Source: Celeribacter baekdonensis B30
GTDB taxonomy: Bacteria; Pseudomonadota; Alphaproteobacteria; Rhodobacterales; Rhodobacteraceae
NCBI RefSeq assembly: GCF_000299875.1
Contig: NZ_AMRK01000010.1
Span: forward strand, 62,001 to 126,000
DNA length: 64,000 nucleotides
Direction: 5' to 3'
Positions within the stretch are counted from its first letter, which is position 1; every line of letters begins with the position of its first letter. Under the pieces are notes generated by a model that worked only from the letters and a program-made list of their open reading frames with translations, was not told the origin of the DNA and searched no databases. Positions 16,948 to 27,492 of this stretch are shown here, piece by piece. A program made the translations under genes and the position numbers.

Positions 16948-17724
16948 ATGGGATTTGGATATAACCTGCACGCCAACGGCATTCGTCATCATTTGATCCG
17001 CTATGAGGGGCAAGGGCCGCAGCTTTTGCTCATCCCCGGCATCACATCGCCTGCGATCACATGGGGCTTCGTCGCCGAACGCCTAGCGGAGGCATTTGAC
17101 GTGCATGTGCTCGACGTGCGTGGGCGCGGTCTCAGTGAGACCGGCGATCTGGATTACACGCTCGATGCTATGGCGGCTGATGCGGTGGCACTGGCCGAGA
17201 TCTTGGAACAGCCCATCGTCATGGGCCATTCGATGGGCGCGCGCACCGCGATCCGTGCGGTGGCGACCAAACCCGATGTGTTCAAAGGTGCTATTCTGGT
17301 CGATCCGCCGGTCTCCGGCCCAAACCGCCGCGCCTACCCGTCGCCTTGGGCTTGGTATGGCGACTCGATCAAAATGGCTGTGAAGGGGTGCACCAAAGAG
17401 GACATGCGCGCCTATTGCCCGACATGGAGTGACGACCAGCTCGCACTGCGGGCCGAATGGCTGCACACCTGTCATTGGGGCGCGATCCGCACCGCCTATG
17501 ACGGGTTTCATACCGACGACATTCACGCCGATGTGCCGAAACTCACAATCCCGACCCGGCTTGTGATCGCAGGCAATGCGCCAGTCATCCAAGACGAGGA
17601 TGAGGCGGAACTCAAAGCGCTCCTGCCGTCGATGGAGGTACGCAGGGTCGAGGGCGCGGGACACATGATCCCTTGGGACAACCTTGAAGGCTTCCTTGCC
17701 GCCACCATGGATTTCACGGCCTGA
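16948..17724 (+). CDS. nicD: N-formylmaleamate deformylase NicD
   Basis: 258 residues from the ATG at 16948 (GAGGAG upstream). Alpha/beta-hydrolase fold with nucleophile Ser95 in MGHSMGAR, Asp119 in LVDPP and His239 in GAGHMIPW, each six positions before the triad of P. putida NicD (Ser101/Asp125/His245). It releases formate from N-formylmaleamate to give maleamate. Only 11 bases separate it from nicE, so they are co-transcribed. Confidence 0.92.
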   Translation: MGFGYNLHANGIRHHLIRYEGQGPQLLLIPGITSPAITWGFVAERLAEAFDVHVLDVRGRGLSETGDLDYTLDAMAADAVALAEILEQPIVMGHSMGARTAIRAVATKPDVFKGAILVDPPVSGPNRRAYPSPWAWYGDSIKMAVKGCTKEDMRAYCPTWSDDQLALRAEWLHTCHWGAIRTAYDGFHTDDIHADVPKLTIPTRLVIAGNAPVIQDEDEAELKALLPSMEVRRVEGAGHMIPWDNLEGFLAATMDFTA

Positions 17725-17757
17725 GACCGATCACATAAACAGACAGGGACGACAGAA

Positions 17758-18789
17758 ATGGATCACGCCAGTTTCACGGAAATCTGCCTGCATCAGCTGA
17801 AGATGTCGGGCGTGCAAAGCGATGAACGCCTCATCGTACTGACCCAAGGCAATGAGCGCCTCGATTATGCCGATGCGTTTATGGCCGCCGGGCGGATGCT
17901 TGGCGCGAGCATGTATCACATGCGCCTGCCCGCACCGCCGATCATCGGGGAATGGGCCGTGGGTCAAACCGGGCTGGCCGCCCTGCCCGATGCGGTCGAG
18001 GCGCTTAAAAATTGCGATATGTTGATCGACTGTATCTTCTTGTTGTTCTCGCCGGAACAATTTGCGATTCAGGCGGCTGGCACCCGGATTTTGACCGCAG
18101 TCGAGCCACCCGAACTTCTGGCGCGGATGTTGCCAACGCAGGAAATCAAAGAGAAAGTGACTATTGCCGGAGAGATGCTCTCGAAAGCCAAGGTCATGCG
18201 CATCACATCAAGGCATGGCACCGATGTGACCTACAAACTCAACACCTATCCGGCAGTGACAGAATATGCCTGCACCGATGAACCGGGGCGTTGGGATCAC
18301 TGGCCGTCGGGTTTTGTGTTCACGGGCGGCGATGATGACGGGGTAGACGGGACGATCGTCGTGGCCCCTGGTGACGTGCTTTTGCCGCAGAATATGTATG
18401 TCAGCTCGCCGATCACCTACACGATCAAAAAAGGTTGGATCACGGATATGCGTGGCGGTCTCGATGCCGAACTGGTGAAGTCCTACATGGATGCGTTTAA
18501 CGATCCGCGCGGGCTTGGCATGAGCCATATCGGCTGGGGGATGAACCCGAACGCAAAGTGGCACAACATGGTGCCAGGGGCTTTCCCGGGTGGAATGGGC
18601 ATGGAACCGCGCAGTTTCTACGGCAATGTCATGTTCTCCACCGGGCCGAACAACGAGTTGGGCGGGCCGAACGACACCGCCTGTCACCTCGACATCCCGA
18701 TGCGCAATTGCTCTTTGTTCTTAGATGACGAACCGGTCGTGATCGACGGCGACATCGTGGTCAAAGAGATTCAGATGGAGCGGCACTGA
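17758..18789 (+). CDS. nicX: 2,5-dihydroxypyridine 5,6-dioxygenase NicX
   Basis: 343 residues. The Fe(II) ligands of this unusual extradiol dioxygenase family (M29-peptidase-like fold) are visible as His257 (MSHIGWGMNP) and His310/Asp312 (CHLDIPMRN). The offsets match exactly those of P. putida NicX (His265, His318, Asp320). It opens 2,5-dihydroxypyridine to N-formylmaleamate. It lies 33 bases after nicD and before nicF. Confidence 0.95.
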   Translation: MDHASFTEICLHQLKMSGVQSDERLIVLTQGNERLDYADAFMAAGRMLGASMYHMRLPAPPIIGEWAVGQTGLAALPDAVEALKNCDMLIDCIFLLFSPEQFAIQAAGTRILTAVEPPELLARMLPTQEIKEKVTIAGEMLSKAKVMRITSRHGTDVTYKLNTYPAVTEYACTDEPGRWDHWPSGFVFTGGDDDGVDGTIVVAPGDVLLPQNMYVSSPITYTIKKGWITDMRGGLDAELVKSYMDAFNDPRGLGMSHIGWGMNPNAKWHNMVPGAFPGGMGMEPRSFYGNVMFSTGPNNELGGPNDTACHLDIPMRNCSLFLDDEPVVIDGDIVVKEIQMERH

Positions 18790-18871
18790 GGCTTCCCCGG
18801 TCTCAGACGCATCCGGGGCGGCCTCTTGCTTACCACTTTGTGGTCGCCCCATTTTTTCCGAAGGAAACACT

Positions 18872-19492
18872 ATGTCCCAGACAGACATCTATAAGGCCGC
18901 AGGGTTTGGCGCGCCGGTTCCGCGCGGGATATGCCCCGGCATCGTCGTGGTGGATTTCTCCTACGGGTTCACGGATGTGCAATATCCGACCGCCTCGGAT
19001 GCCAGCGCTCAGATGGCTCGAACCAAAGAGATTTGCGATCTGGCGCGGACCAAGGGCTTTCCGGTGATCTTCACCACCATCGCCTACCATCCTGGCGAGT
19101 TGGACAAGCTCCCGTGGTTGAAAAAGGCCACTGGCATGCGCGCACTGATCGAGGGCACACGGTTGGTGGAGATCGACGCCGCCACTGGCATTCAGCCCAA
19201 GGATGCGATTGTCACCAAGAAAGGCGCCTCATCGTTTTTCGGCTCAACGCTGAATGCGCTGTTGACCGGCGCGGGTGTGGACACTGTCGTGGTGACTGGA
19301 GCGACCACATCAGGTTGTGTGCGTGCGACTGTCGTCGATGCGGTGCAGGCGGGCTATAATGTTCTGGTGCCGCGCGATTGCTGCGCGGATCGCGCCAAGG
19401 CACCGCATGAGGCCAACCTCTACGACATGGATCAGAAATACGCCGATGTCACCGACAGTGCCGATATTCTAACTTGGCTGAACCACTTATAA
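18872..19492 (+). CDS. nicF: Maleamate amidohydrolase NicF
   Basis: 206 residues of the isochorismatase-like cysteine hydrolase family, with the acidic residue in VVVDFSYGF (about residue 28), Lys in VTKKGASSFFG (about 115) and nucleophile Cys149 in GATTSGCVRATVVDA. N-carbamoylsarcosine amidases share these motifs, but the position right after nicX identifies it as the enzyme hydrolysing maleamate to maleate and ammonia. A ribosome-binding site (GAAGG) precedes the start. Confidence 0.92.
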   Translation: MSQTDIYKAAGFGAPVPRGICPGIVVVDFSYGFTDVQYPTASDASAQMARTKEICDLARTKGFPVIFTTIAYHPGELDKLPWLKKATGMRALIEGTRLVEIDAATGIQPKDAIVTKKGASSFFGSTLNALLTGAGVDTVVVTGATTSGCVRATVVDAVQAGYNVLVPRDCCADRAKAPHEANLYDMDQKYADVTDSADILTWLNHL

Positions 19493-19614
19493 ATCGTCTC
19501 TCAGCCAGCCTGAAAGCCGGGCACATCCCACAAAAAGGGTGGCCCCAATCGGACCCGAAACGGGCCATACCGCGCCATCTTGCGCGCTCCCTTCCCCAAC
19601 ATGGAGATGAAAAC

Positions 19615-21267
19615 ATGCACACCAAAGGTGTCCTTATCACAGGACTTATATCGGCGCAGTTATGCACAGCAACAGACGCATTTGCCTTTGAATGTTCGGT
19701 ATCAGCCCTACAATCTTACGATATTGACGGGGTGACGGTCACCGAGGTAACCGCGACAGCCTCGGGAACCCCTGCTTGTCTGGTTGACGGTACGGTCATT
19801 ACCAAAGGCAATAACATCGGCGAAGGGCTTGCAAAATTTCAGATTCGCCTGCCGCAAAAATGGAATAACCGATTTTTAATGCTGGGCAACGGCGGCCTCG
19901 CGGGCACTGTTAAAGCTTCGGCCAACACGGTTGATGTGGCCTACGCCAATGACTCTGGCTATGTCACCGCCATGACCGATCTTGGCCACACCGCCGAAAG
20001 CGGTCTTGACGCAAGCTTTGCCCTGATCGAAGACGGCAGTCCGAATGCGCCCGCCATCGCCGATTACTACTATCGTGCCTCACATGTTGTGACCAACACG
20101 GCTAAAGCTTTTGCCCAAGCGGTTTATGGCGAGAGCCCCGGCTATTCCTATTTGAGCGGATGCTCGACAGGTGGCCGCATGGCACAAGTCGCCGCCGCCC
20201 GGTATCCCGACGACTTCGATGGGGTCATCTCGGGCGCGGCTTTCATGGATGTCTCATCCATGCTGAAAATCCAGCATTTCCAGATCAATCAGCTTCTCGC
20301 CGACGATGCCCAGATCCTCCCCAACACGCTGCCCGTAATCCAGAACGCAGTCATGGCATCTTGTGATGCAGTCGACGGGGTGACAGACGGTATGATCCAG
20401 AATCCGGCGGCGTGTTCCTTTGCGCCCGAAAGCCTGATTTGCGATGGCGCGGACAGTGATAATTGTCTGACGAAACCGCAGGCCGCAGCGCTTCATACCG
20501 ACGATGGCCGTCTGGTCTATCCCGGCTATGCGCCGGTCCTCTTTGACGGCGGCTTCAGCCTGTTCCAAGGCGGCAGTGTTTCAGCTGACGACATCACGGC
20601 GGCGGAGCCTTGGGGCAATGACGGCAACCCGCCTGCGCCGATCGAATGGGCGTTTTCTGACCACATCATCCAGTATCTCGTGATGCAGGACCCCGATTAC
20701 AATGTGCGCGATTTTGGCATTGATGCCGACGGGACCATCCCGTCCGATGCCCTCGCATATTTCATCAAGATGACACAGGATGGCAACGGTTCCGGCCTTG
20801 ATGAGACAGAAGCCTTTTTCGATCAGGGCAAAAAGATGATCCTCTACCACGGTTGGGGCGATCATGCGCTCAGCCCGTTCCGCACCGTTCGGTTCGTGGA
20901 TGATCTCGCCCGCCGCAAAGGCGGCTATGACGCACTCTCACAAAGCGCGCGCCTCTTTATGGTGCCGGAAATGGGTCACTGTTCCGGCGGGACGGGCCCC
21001 GACAGCTTCAACACGCTGGCAGCCCTTGAGAACTGGGTGGAAAACGGCGTGGCCCCTGCAACCATCGCCGCTGAAAAGCTGACTGAGGCCGGGGACGTCA
21101 CCCGCTCGATGCCCCTGTGTCCCTATCCGGCACAGGCGCACTATTCGGGCGAGGGCGATGTGAACGACACCTCAAATTGGAGCTGCCCCAGTGCGCCGTC
21201 CGAGGTGATCTTGGGCAGCGTCGGTATCTCAGCGGGCCTGCTGTCCGCCGGAGAACCGACCCAGTAA
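19615..21267 (+). CDS. Tannase / feruloyl esterase family secreted hydrolase
   Basis: 550 residues from the ATG at 19615 (GGAGATG upstream). An N-terminal signal peptide ends near residue 20 (ATDAFA). The Ser-nucleophile motif is YLSGCSTGGRMAQ, with the vicinal cysteine typical of the family. The acid/His region is GWGDHALSP and the CxxH-type MGHCSGGTGPDSF near residue 460. The fold includes tannases, feruloyl esterases and MHETases, all cleaving aromatic esters. Downstream of nicF on the same strand, it may release nicotinate or another aromatic acid from an ester outside the cytoplasm; that substrate is inferred, not shown. Confidence 0.85.
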   Translation: MHTKGVLITGLISAQLCTATDAFAFECSVSALQSYDIDGVTVTEVTATASGTPACLVDGTVITKGNNIGEGLAKFQIRLPQKWNNRFLMLGNGGLAGTVKASANTVDVAYANDSGYVTAMTDLGHTAESGLDASFALIEDGSPNAPAIADYYYRASHVVTNTAKAFAQAVYGESPGYSYLSGCSTGGRMAQVAAARYPDDFDGVISGAAFMDVSSMLKIQHFQINQLLADDAQILPNTLPVIQNAVMASCDAVDGVTDGMIQNPAACSFAPESLICDGADSDNCLTKPQAAALHTDDGRLVYPGYAPVLFDGGFSLFQGGSVSADDITAAEPWGNDGNPPAPIEWAFSDHIIQYLVMQDPDYNVRDFGIDADGTIPSDALAYFIKMTQDGNGSGLDETEAFFDQGKKMILYHGWGDHALSPFRTVRFVDDLARRKGGYDALSQSARLFMVPEMGHCSGGTGPDSFNTLAALENWVENGVAPATIAAEKLTEAGDVTRSMPLCPYPAQAHYSGEGDVNDTSNWSCPSAPSEVILGSVGISAGLLSAGEPTQ

Positions 21268-21462
21268 GCGATACAACTTTATACCCTGAAAAGACTTTGG
21301 TCGGGCTCCGCTCGACCAAGGCCCCTGACCGGAGTTGCCCGCGCCGCTGCCACCGACCGAACGCGCAGGGGCCTGAGCCGACAAGCGCTGTGCAGTTTCG
21401 CCCCTATCGCATAGGTGCCGAGCACGAGATAATTCCCTGAATATCTTCGACACAGGAGTAAA

Positions 21463-22074
21463 GTGATGTTCTACCTGACAAGAGATGGCTCCGGTCTGCC
21501 GCGTGATCCGTTTTCTGCCATCGTGTCCCCCCGCCCGATTGCTTGGATATCCACGCGTGGCAGCAGTGGCGCGACCAACCTTGCGCCCTATTCCTTTTTC
21601 AACGCCGTGGCCTATACGCCGCCGCAGGTGATTGTCTCGTCCATTGGTGGCAAATCGGATCGGGACAAGGGCAAGGACAGCTACAGTCATATTCTGGAAA
21701 CGGGCGTATTTTGCATCAACATCGCCGGGCTTGCCGACCGCGACGCGTTGAATGCCTCCTCTGCGCCCTATGCCGCGGATCAAAGCGAATTTGAGGTGCT
21801 GGGATTGCCGATGGCGGAATGTGAGACCATAGATTGCCCAAGGCTCGCCCATGCCCCTGCGTCAATGGAGTGCCGCCTGACACAGCCGATTGATCTTGAG
21901 GGTGAGGGCAATCTGATGATCCTCGCGCGGGTCGAGGCCATCCATTTGCGCGACGACTGCCTGACCGAAGACGGCCGCTTTGACGTCTTGTCCTACGCCC
22001 CTCTGAGCAGGCTTGGCTACCAGGATTTCGCCGCGATTGAAACGGTATTTCAAATGCGGCGGCCTAAGCTTTAA
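21463..22074 (+). CDS. Flavin reductase family protein (FMN-binding split barrel)
   Basis: 203 residues with RDPFSAIVSPRPIAWISTRGSSGATNLAPYSFFNAVAYTPPQVIVSS (residues about 11-56), the FMN-binding signature of the flavin-reductase-like split-barrel family. Such proteins supply reduced flavin to monooxygenases or act as isolated flavoproteins. NicC is a single-component FAD enzyme and should not need it, so the role in this cluster is unclear. It ends at a shared terminator facing nicC. Confidence 0.88.
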   Translation: MMFYLTRDGSGLPRDPFSAIVSPRPIAWISTRGSSGATNLAPYSFFNAVAYTPPQVIVSSIGGKSDRDKGKDSYSHILETGVFCINIAGLADRDALNASSAPYAADQSEFEVLGLPMAECETIDCPRLAHAPASMECRLTQPIDLEGEGNLMILARVEAIHLRDDCLTEDGRFDVLSYAPLSRLGYQDFAAIETVFQMRRPKL

Positions 22075-22102
22075 TCCTCTGACCTAACTCTCTGGTCCAC
22101 AT

Positions 22103-22132
22103 AAAAGCAGCCCCGTTTCCGGGGCCGCTTTT
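22103..22132. terminator. Bidirectional Rho-independent terminator
   Basis: AAAAGC-A-GCCCC, loop GTTTCC, GGGGC-C-GCTTTT: a GC-rich stem flanked by an A-run and a T-run, placed between the convergent flavin reductase gene and nicC. It can work in both directions. Confidence 0.85.
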
Positions 22133-22133
22133 G

Positions 22134-23315
<1,182 letters not shown>

Positions 23316-23327
23316 TTAGTATGCTAA
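23316..23327. promoter_or_regulatory. Small palindrome upstream of nicC
   Basis: TTAGTATGCTAA (4-bp arms TTAG/CTAA) about 40 bases upstream of the nicC start in an AT-rich stretch, where a minus-strand promoter would lie. It could be a repressor site of the nic regulators; the motif is short and the call tentative. Confidence 0.3.
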
Positions 23328-23441
23328 TGAATAAAAGCGGATCACGAAAGCATTTTCGAACGCGAAACACCGATATTTCACGGGTTTGCGCAAAAAACCC
23401 CCAAGAACCTCCAGCAAAAGACAGAGCATGACCTCTTCCCC

Positions 23442-24902
23442 TCACAGCCGCGGCGCGGCAAGAAGCCACAGCCCGAGCGAGGTATATCCGACCATCAAAA
23501 GCGCCAACGGCACCTGGCCCAAAACCGCATCGCGCGGACGGCGATGAGTGTCCAAGGCGACGGCATGAGCCATGAGCACGGCGACGATATGACCAAGCGT
23601 AATCACCCCGGTCTGAAACGCCCAGATCAGATGAATACCCGATTCGGTGTTGAACATGGATTGGCTCGGATGGTTGTGGGCGGTGCCGAAAATATCCCAG
23701 CCTTTGTGCAAAGGATCAGAGAGCACAATCCACAGATATTGCGCATCCATGATCAGGCGGGTGGCAAAATGCGACAGCATATAGGCCACATAGATCGGCA
23801 CCAATGTATAGACACAGCGTCCCGCGAGCACAGCAAAGGACACGGTGCTTTGGGCCATGCAACCGCCCAGCCAAATCGCACCGAAAAACACCAAAGCGGC
23901 CAAGACAAAGGCCCCGACCAGCCCCAAAGAATTGGGCCACATCACGCTAGAACGGCCATGAAAATCAAGCGGGTTCACGCCCAAAAGCTGCAACCATTTA
24001 AACGTGGACGACACCCCATCGAACGTGCCAGAGGCCAGCATAAAAATGACAAAGGCACTGGCACTCAAAGAGAGCGGCGCGTCACGCAACACGCGCGCAC
24101 CGGGGAACACCAAACCCAACTTACCACCTTGCGTACAGGCAAAGGGCGAGAGGATCGCGAGCAGGGAAAAAAGCACATGCAAAGGCTCGGCGCGCCGTGT
24201 CCATTCCTCTGTGCCAAACAGGATCATGCCAAAACCATTGAGCACCAAAAACCACAACACATGCACGAACAAGGCCTCTGGATCGGTGGCATGGAGCGAG
24301 ATCAGATCAATCCAGACCAGGTAGAACATCTGCACCAAGGCGACGCCAAACCCGATCTGCTTGGGCAGGGTCAAAATGGGCCGTTTGCCAAGTCCCAAAA
24401 TCTGTAACAGGCCGATCCATGGATTGAGCCAGGGCCAAAGATTGCCAAACACGACCGTCATCACAGACAGGACGATCCATCCCAAGGTCCACACCCCGAG
24501 GGTGATCGGATTGGTCAGCGGATCATCCGGACCCGCCAGTGCAGCATAGAGCAAAAACAGGGTGAAGCCGAGCGACAGGAGCGACAGCGGCGCAGTCGGG
24601 ATGCGGCGCGGAGCGGTTGAGACGCGGACCTCTAAGGCAAACAGGCGATGAAACCGGGCGGCGGGGACGATTGCGAGGATTAGGAAACTGGCCAAAACCG
24701 CAAGACCCGCACCGAAGATATAAATCTCCGTTGGCATCAACAGGATGAACCCACCCGCCGCCTCATGGGCCATGGCGGCGGCAGGCATGGCGCAGAGAAA
24801 CGCGGTCATGGCGCGAGTCATGGCGCGTAGAAACCGACGGTCAAACGACACAGGGACTGTGTTCTGCGACCCACGAAGATGCAAAAGGGTCATGGCTCTC
24901 AT
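23442..24902 (-). CDS. Polytopic membrane protein, resembling fenitrothion hydrolase (FedB)-type proteins
   Basis: Up to 486 residues with about eleven membrane segments. The start is uncertain: several Met codons precede the signal-like MTAFLCAMPAAAMAHEA. After AHEAAGG comes a membrane segment with FILLMPTEIYIFGAGLAVLASFLILAI, a pattern I associate with membrane proteins annotated as fenitrothion hydrolase. Conserved-looking polar motifs inside the membrane (GNLWPWLNPW, SDPLHKGWDIFG) suggest an enzyme or transporter. It lies between nicC and the GMC-ALDH pseudogene. Function is not established. Confidence 0.6.
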   Translation of the reverse strand: MRAMTLLHLRGSQNTVPVSFDRRFLRAMTRAMTAFLCAMPAAAMAHEAAGGFILLMPTEIYIFGAGLAVLASFLILAIVPAARFHRLFALEVRVSTAPRRIPTAPLSLLSLGFTLFLLYAALAGPDDPLTNPITLGVWTLGWIVLSVMTVVFGNLWPWLNPWIGLLQILGLGKRPILTLPKQIGFGVALVQMFYLVWIDLISLHATDPEALFVHVLWFLVLNGFGMILFGTEEWTRRAEPLHVLFSLLAILSPFACTQGGKLGLVFPGARVLRDAPLSLSASAFVIFMLASGTFDGVSSTFKWLQLLGVNPLDFHGRSSVMWPNSLGLVGAFVLAALVFFGAIWLGGCMAQSTVSFAVLAGRCVYTLVPIYVAYMLSHFATRLIMDAQYLWIVLSDPLHKGWDIFGTAHNHPSQSMFNTESGIHLIWAFQTGVITLGHIVAVLMAHAVALDTHRRPRDAVLGQVPLALLMVGYTSLGLWLLAAPRL

Positions 24903-24988
24903 CCTGTAGAAACAAAGGAAAGCCAGAGCGATCCGAGAGGACCCTAACGCCCTGACCTTGGGCCGGCTTAGAGCGCGGCACAGACGGT

Positions 24989-26006
24989 TTAGACTTCGGT
25001 GAAGGTGCAGAAGGCTTCAGAGCCCTCCTCACGTCCCCAACCGGATTGTTTGTAACCGCCGAACGGCAAGGCCGGATCATAAAAGTTGTGTTGGTTGATC
25101 CAAACGGAGCCCGCTTTGACCTTTTTCGCCAGCTCATGCGCGGTGGAAATGTCACGGGTCCAGATCGAGGCCGCCAGACCGAAATCGGTGTCGTTGGCTT
25201 TGGCGGCAACTTTATCGAGAGAGGCGCCTCAAAGGCCTGACAGGCCAGAACCGGGCCAAAGATTTCGCCACGCAACACGGACATGTCATCTGTAGTGCCC
25301 GCAAGGATCGTCGGCTCCATGAAAAAACCGCTCTCACCAATGCGCCCGCCGCCGATCACGGTTTCTGCCCCGACGGGGTTTTGCCTTCGTCGAGATAGCC
25401 CATGACTTTTTGCAACTGACACGACGAGCTCAGCGGTCCCATTGTGGTTTCCGGCTCAGCGCCTTTGATCAGACCTGCAACGAGCGGAAACGGATTTTCC
25501 GGCTGAAGGATGTTCAACAACCTACCCTGGCCGCGGCGTTTCGCCTCCGGGGTGCCTTGCCAATCTTCGATCTTGCAATAGACCTTGAAGATGTTGTCGT
25601 AATTCCAGCCCTCTTCGCCCGAGGCGGCGGCCCAGTTGTTAAAGTCGTTCATATGGCCGCGCGCCCAGACCGAGCTGTTGATCGACGAACCGCCGCCCAA
25701 GACTTTGCCCATCGGCAAAAGCGGTGTGCGACCGTTGACGGTTTTGGAGGAAGCCGCTTTATAGCCCCAATCGCGCGATGTGCCGATGTTCCACATCCAT
25801 TGCGTGCTGTCGATCACCTGCGGCACACGATCTGATCCGCCCGCTTCAATCAACAAGATCGAGACGTTTGGATCTTCGGCGAGGCGCCGCGCCACCACGC
25901 TGCCGGTGGTGCCACCGCCACAGACGATAAAGTCATATCTAGAGCGCATCGATTCCGACATAAGTTCGCCATCCGGGGACAGCTCGGCAGGGCTAAACTG
26001 GTTCAT
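24989..26006 (-). pseudogene. Chimeric pseudogene: GMC oxidoreductase N-terminus joined to aldehyde dehydrogenase C-terminus
   Basis: The first ~190 codons (from 26006) encode a GMC flavoprotein: YDFIVCGGGTTGSVVARRLAEDP (FAD loop) and GKVLGGGSSINSSVWARG. At about 25440 the frame passes into an aldehyde dehydrogenase: PETTMGPLSS, GGGRIGESGFFMEPTIL and EIFGPVLACQ. Later parts (AASIWTRDISTAHELAKKVKAGSVWINQHNFYDPALPFGGYKQSGWG) need frame changes near 25380 and 25235, and the frame ends in TEV and a stop at 24989. The ALDH catalytic Cys region and most of the GMC substrate domain are gone. Presumably a deletion between adjacent alcohol- and aldehyde-dehydrogenase genes. Confidence 0.82.
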
Positions 26007-26044
26007 ACTTTACTCCCCCTTTTGGACGACGGAGGGAGGACGGC

Positions 26045-26752
26045 CTAACGACCGACCCCCACATAGTGGTGGAGAAGCTCCGGGTTGGCGCGCACCTCTT
26101 CGATATCGAATTCGGCTTTGATTTCGCCGTGGTCCATAAAGGCGACGCGATTGGCGATGGAGAGGACGGCATCGACGCGCTGTTCTACCAAAAGTACGGC
26201 GACACCTTCGTCGCGCAACCTGATCACCGCATCGCGGATCCCGGCAATGGCGGAGGGCATCAGGCCTTCGGTCGGCTCATCAAGCATGATCACCGAGGGA
26301 TTGATGCACATGGCGCGCGCCATGGCCAACATGGTCTGTTCGCCGCCCGACAAAGTGCCGGAGCGCTGAGTCATCCGCTCTTTGAGCACCGGAAAAAGTT
26401 CCAACGCATGATCGAGCGCGCTGACGTTGGTGTTGCGGGTCCACAGGCCGATTTCGAGGTTTTCCCAAACCGTCAACTCGGTAAACAACCGCCGTCCCTG
26501 CGGCACATAGCCGATGCCCGCGCGGGGAATGTCCTTAGCTGGCACGCCAGTCAAATCCTTGCCGTCGAGCATCAGCGTACCCGCCGCCGGGCGCACCGTG
26601 CCCATGATGGTTTTCAGCGCTGTGGTTTTGCCCGCGCCATTGCGCCCCAAAAGGCAAAGCACCTCGCCACTTTTCAACTCAATCGAAAAATTGCGCAGCG
26701 CCTGACTGCGGCCATAGAAGGCGTCAAAGCCTTTAACAGACATCATGCTCAT
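26045..26752 (-). CDS. livF: Branched-chain-type ABC transporter ATP-binding protein LivF
   Basis: 235 residues: Walker A GRNGAGKTT (about 38-46), signature LSGGEQ near 134, Walker B VIMLDEPTEG near 154. The short LivF type is shown by GYVPQGRRLFTELTVWENLEIG. Energises import with LivG through the LivH/LivM channel. Overlaps livG by 4 bases; last gene of the operon. The substrate class covers branched-chain amino acids, urea, amides and aromatic acids, so the true cargo is open. Confidence 0.9.
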   Translation of the reverse strand: MSMMSVKGFDAFYGRSQALRNFSIELKSGEVLCLLGRNGAGKTTALKTIMGTVRPAAGTLMLDGKDLTGVPAKDIPRAGIGYVPQGRRLFTELTVWENLEIGLWTRNTNVSALDHALELFPVLKERMTQRSGTLSGGEQTMLAMARAMCINPSVIMLDEPTEGLMPSAIAGIRDAVIRLRDEGVAVLLVEQRVDAVLSIANRVAFMDHGEIKAEFDIEEVRANPELLHHYVGVGR

Positions 26753-27492
26753 GCCGGTTCTCCCAAATAGGCGGCCTGCACGGCGACGTTTTCGACGATT
26801 TCATCCGGCGTGCCTTCGGCCAAAAGACGACCGCGTTCGAGCACGGTAATGCGGTCGGCCAGCGCCAAAACCACGTCCATATTGTGTTCGATAATCAATA
26901 CGGTGGCGGTTTCATTGACCCGTTTCACCACTTCGATGAAGTTCTTGATTTCGGCATCCGAGAGGCCCTGTGTGGGTTCATCGAGGATCAACAATTTCGG
27001 CTCAAGACCAAGCCCCATCGCCACTTCCAGCAGACGCTGGTGACCATAGGCGAGGTTGCCCGCTGTGTCCCCGATCCGGTCGCCAAGCCCGACAGCCTGT
27101 GCGGCAAGGGCCGCCTCGGACTGAATTTGCGCTTCGCTCGCACCGCCAAACAGCGACGGTTTAAGCCGGTTTTGAACCGCGATTTCGATGTTTTCCAACA
27201 CGGTCAGGCTGGGGTAGATGTTGGTGATCTGAAACGTATAGGCGATGCCGAGGCGCACGCGTTTGAACGCCGGAAGATTGGTGACATCTTTGCCGTCAAA
27301 GAACACCTGACCAGCAGAGGGGGGGATGCGCCCGGAGAGCAGGCTCACGAAAGTGGATTTGCCCGCCCCGTTCGGCCCGATGATGGCGCGGATTTCTCCG
27401 ACGTTGAGGGTGAAATCCACCCCATCCACCGCTTTGAGCCCGTCGAAATGGCGCGCAAGACCACGCGTTTCAAGAAGAGTTACTTCAGCCAT
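26749..27492 (-). CDS. livG: Branched-chain-type ABC transporter ATP-binding protein LivG
   Basis: 247 residues from the ATG at 27492. Walker A GPNGAGKST near residue 39, signature-region variant LAYGHQRLLEVAMGLG (the LivG-type loop) and Walker B LLILDEPTQGLS near 163. Start and end overlap the neighbouring liv genes, consistent with one operon. Same unresolved substrate as the rest of the system. Confidence 0.9.
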   Translation of the reverse strand: MAEVTLLETRGLARHFDGLKAVDGVDFTLNVGEIRAIIGPNGAGKSTFVSLLSGRIPPSAGQVFFDGKDVTNLPAFKRVRLGIAYTFQITNIYPSLTVLENIEIAVQNRLKPSLFGGASEAQIQSEAALAAQAVGLGDRIGDTAGNLAYGHQRLLEVAMGLGLEPKLLILDEPTQGLSDAEIKNFIEVVKRVNETATVLIIEHNMDVVLALADRITVLERGRLLAEGTPDEIVENVAVQAAYLGEPA

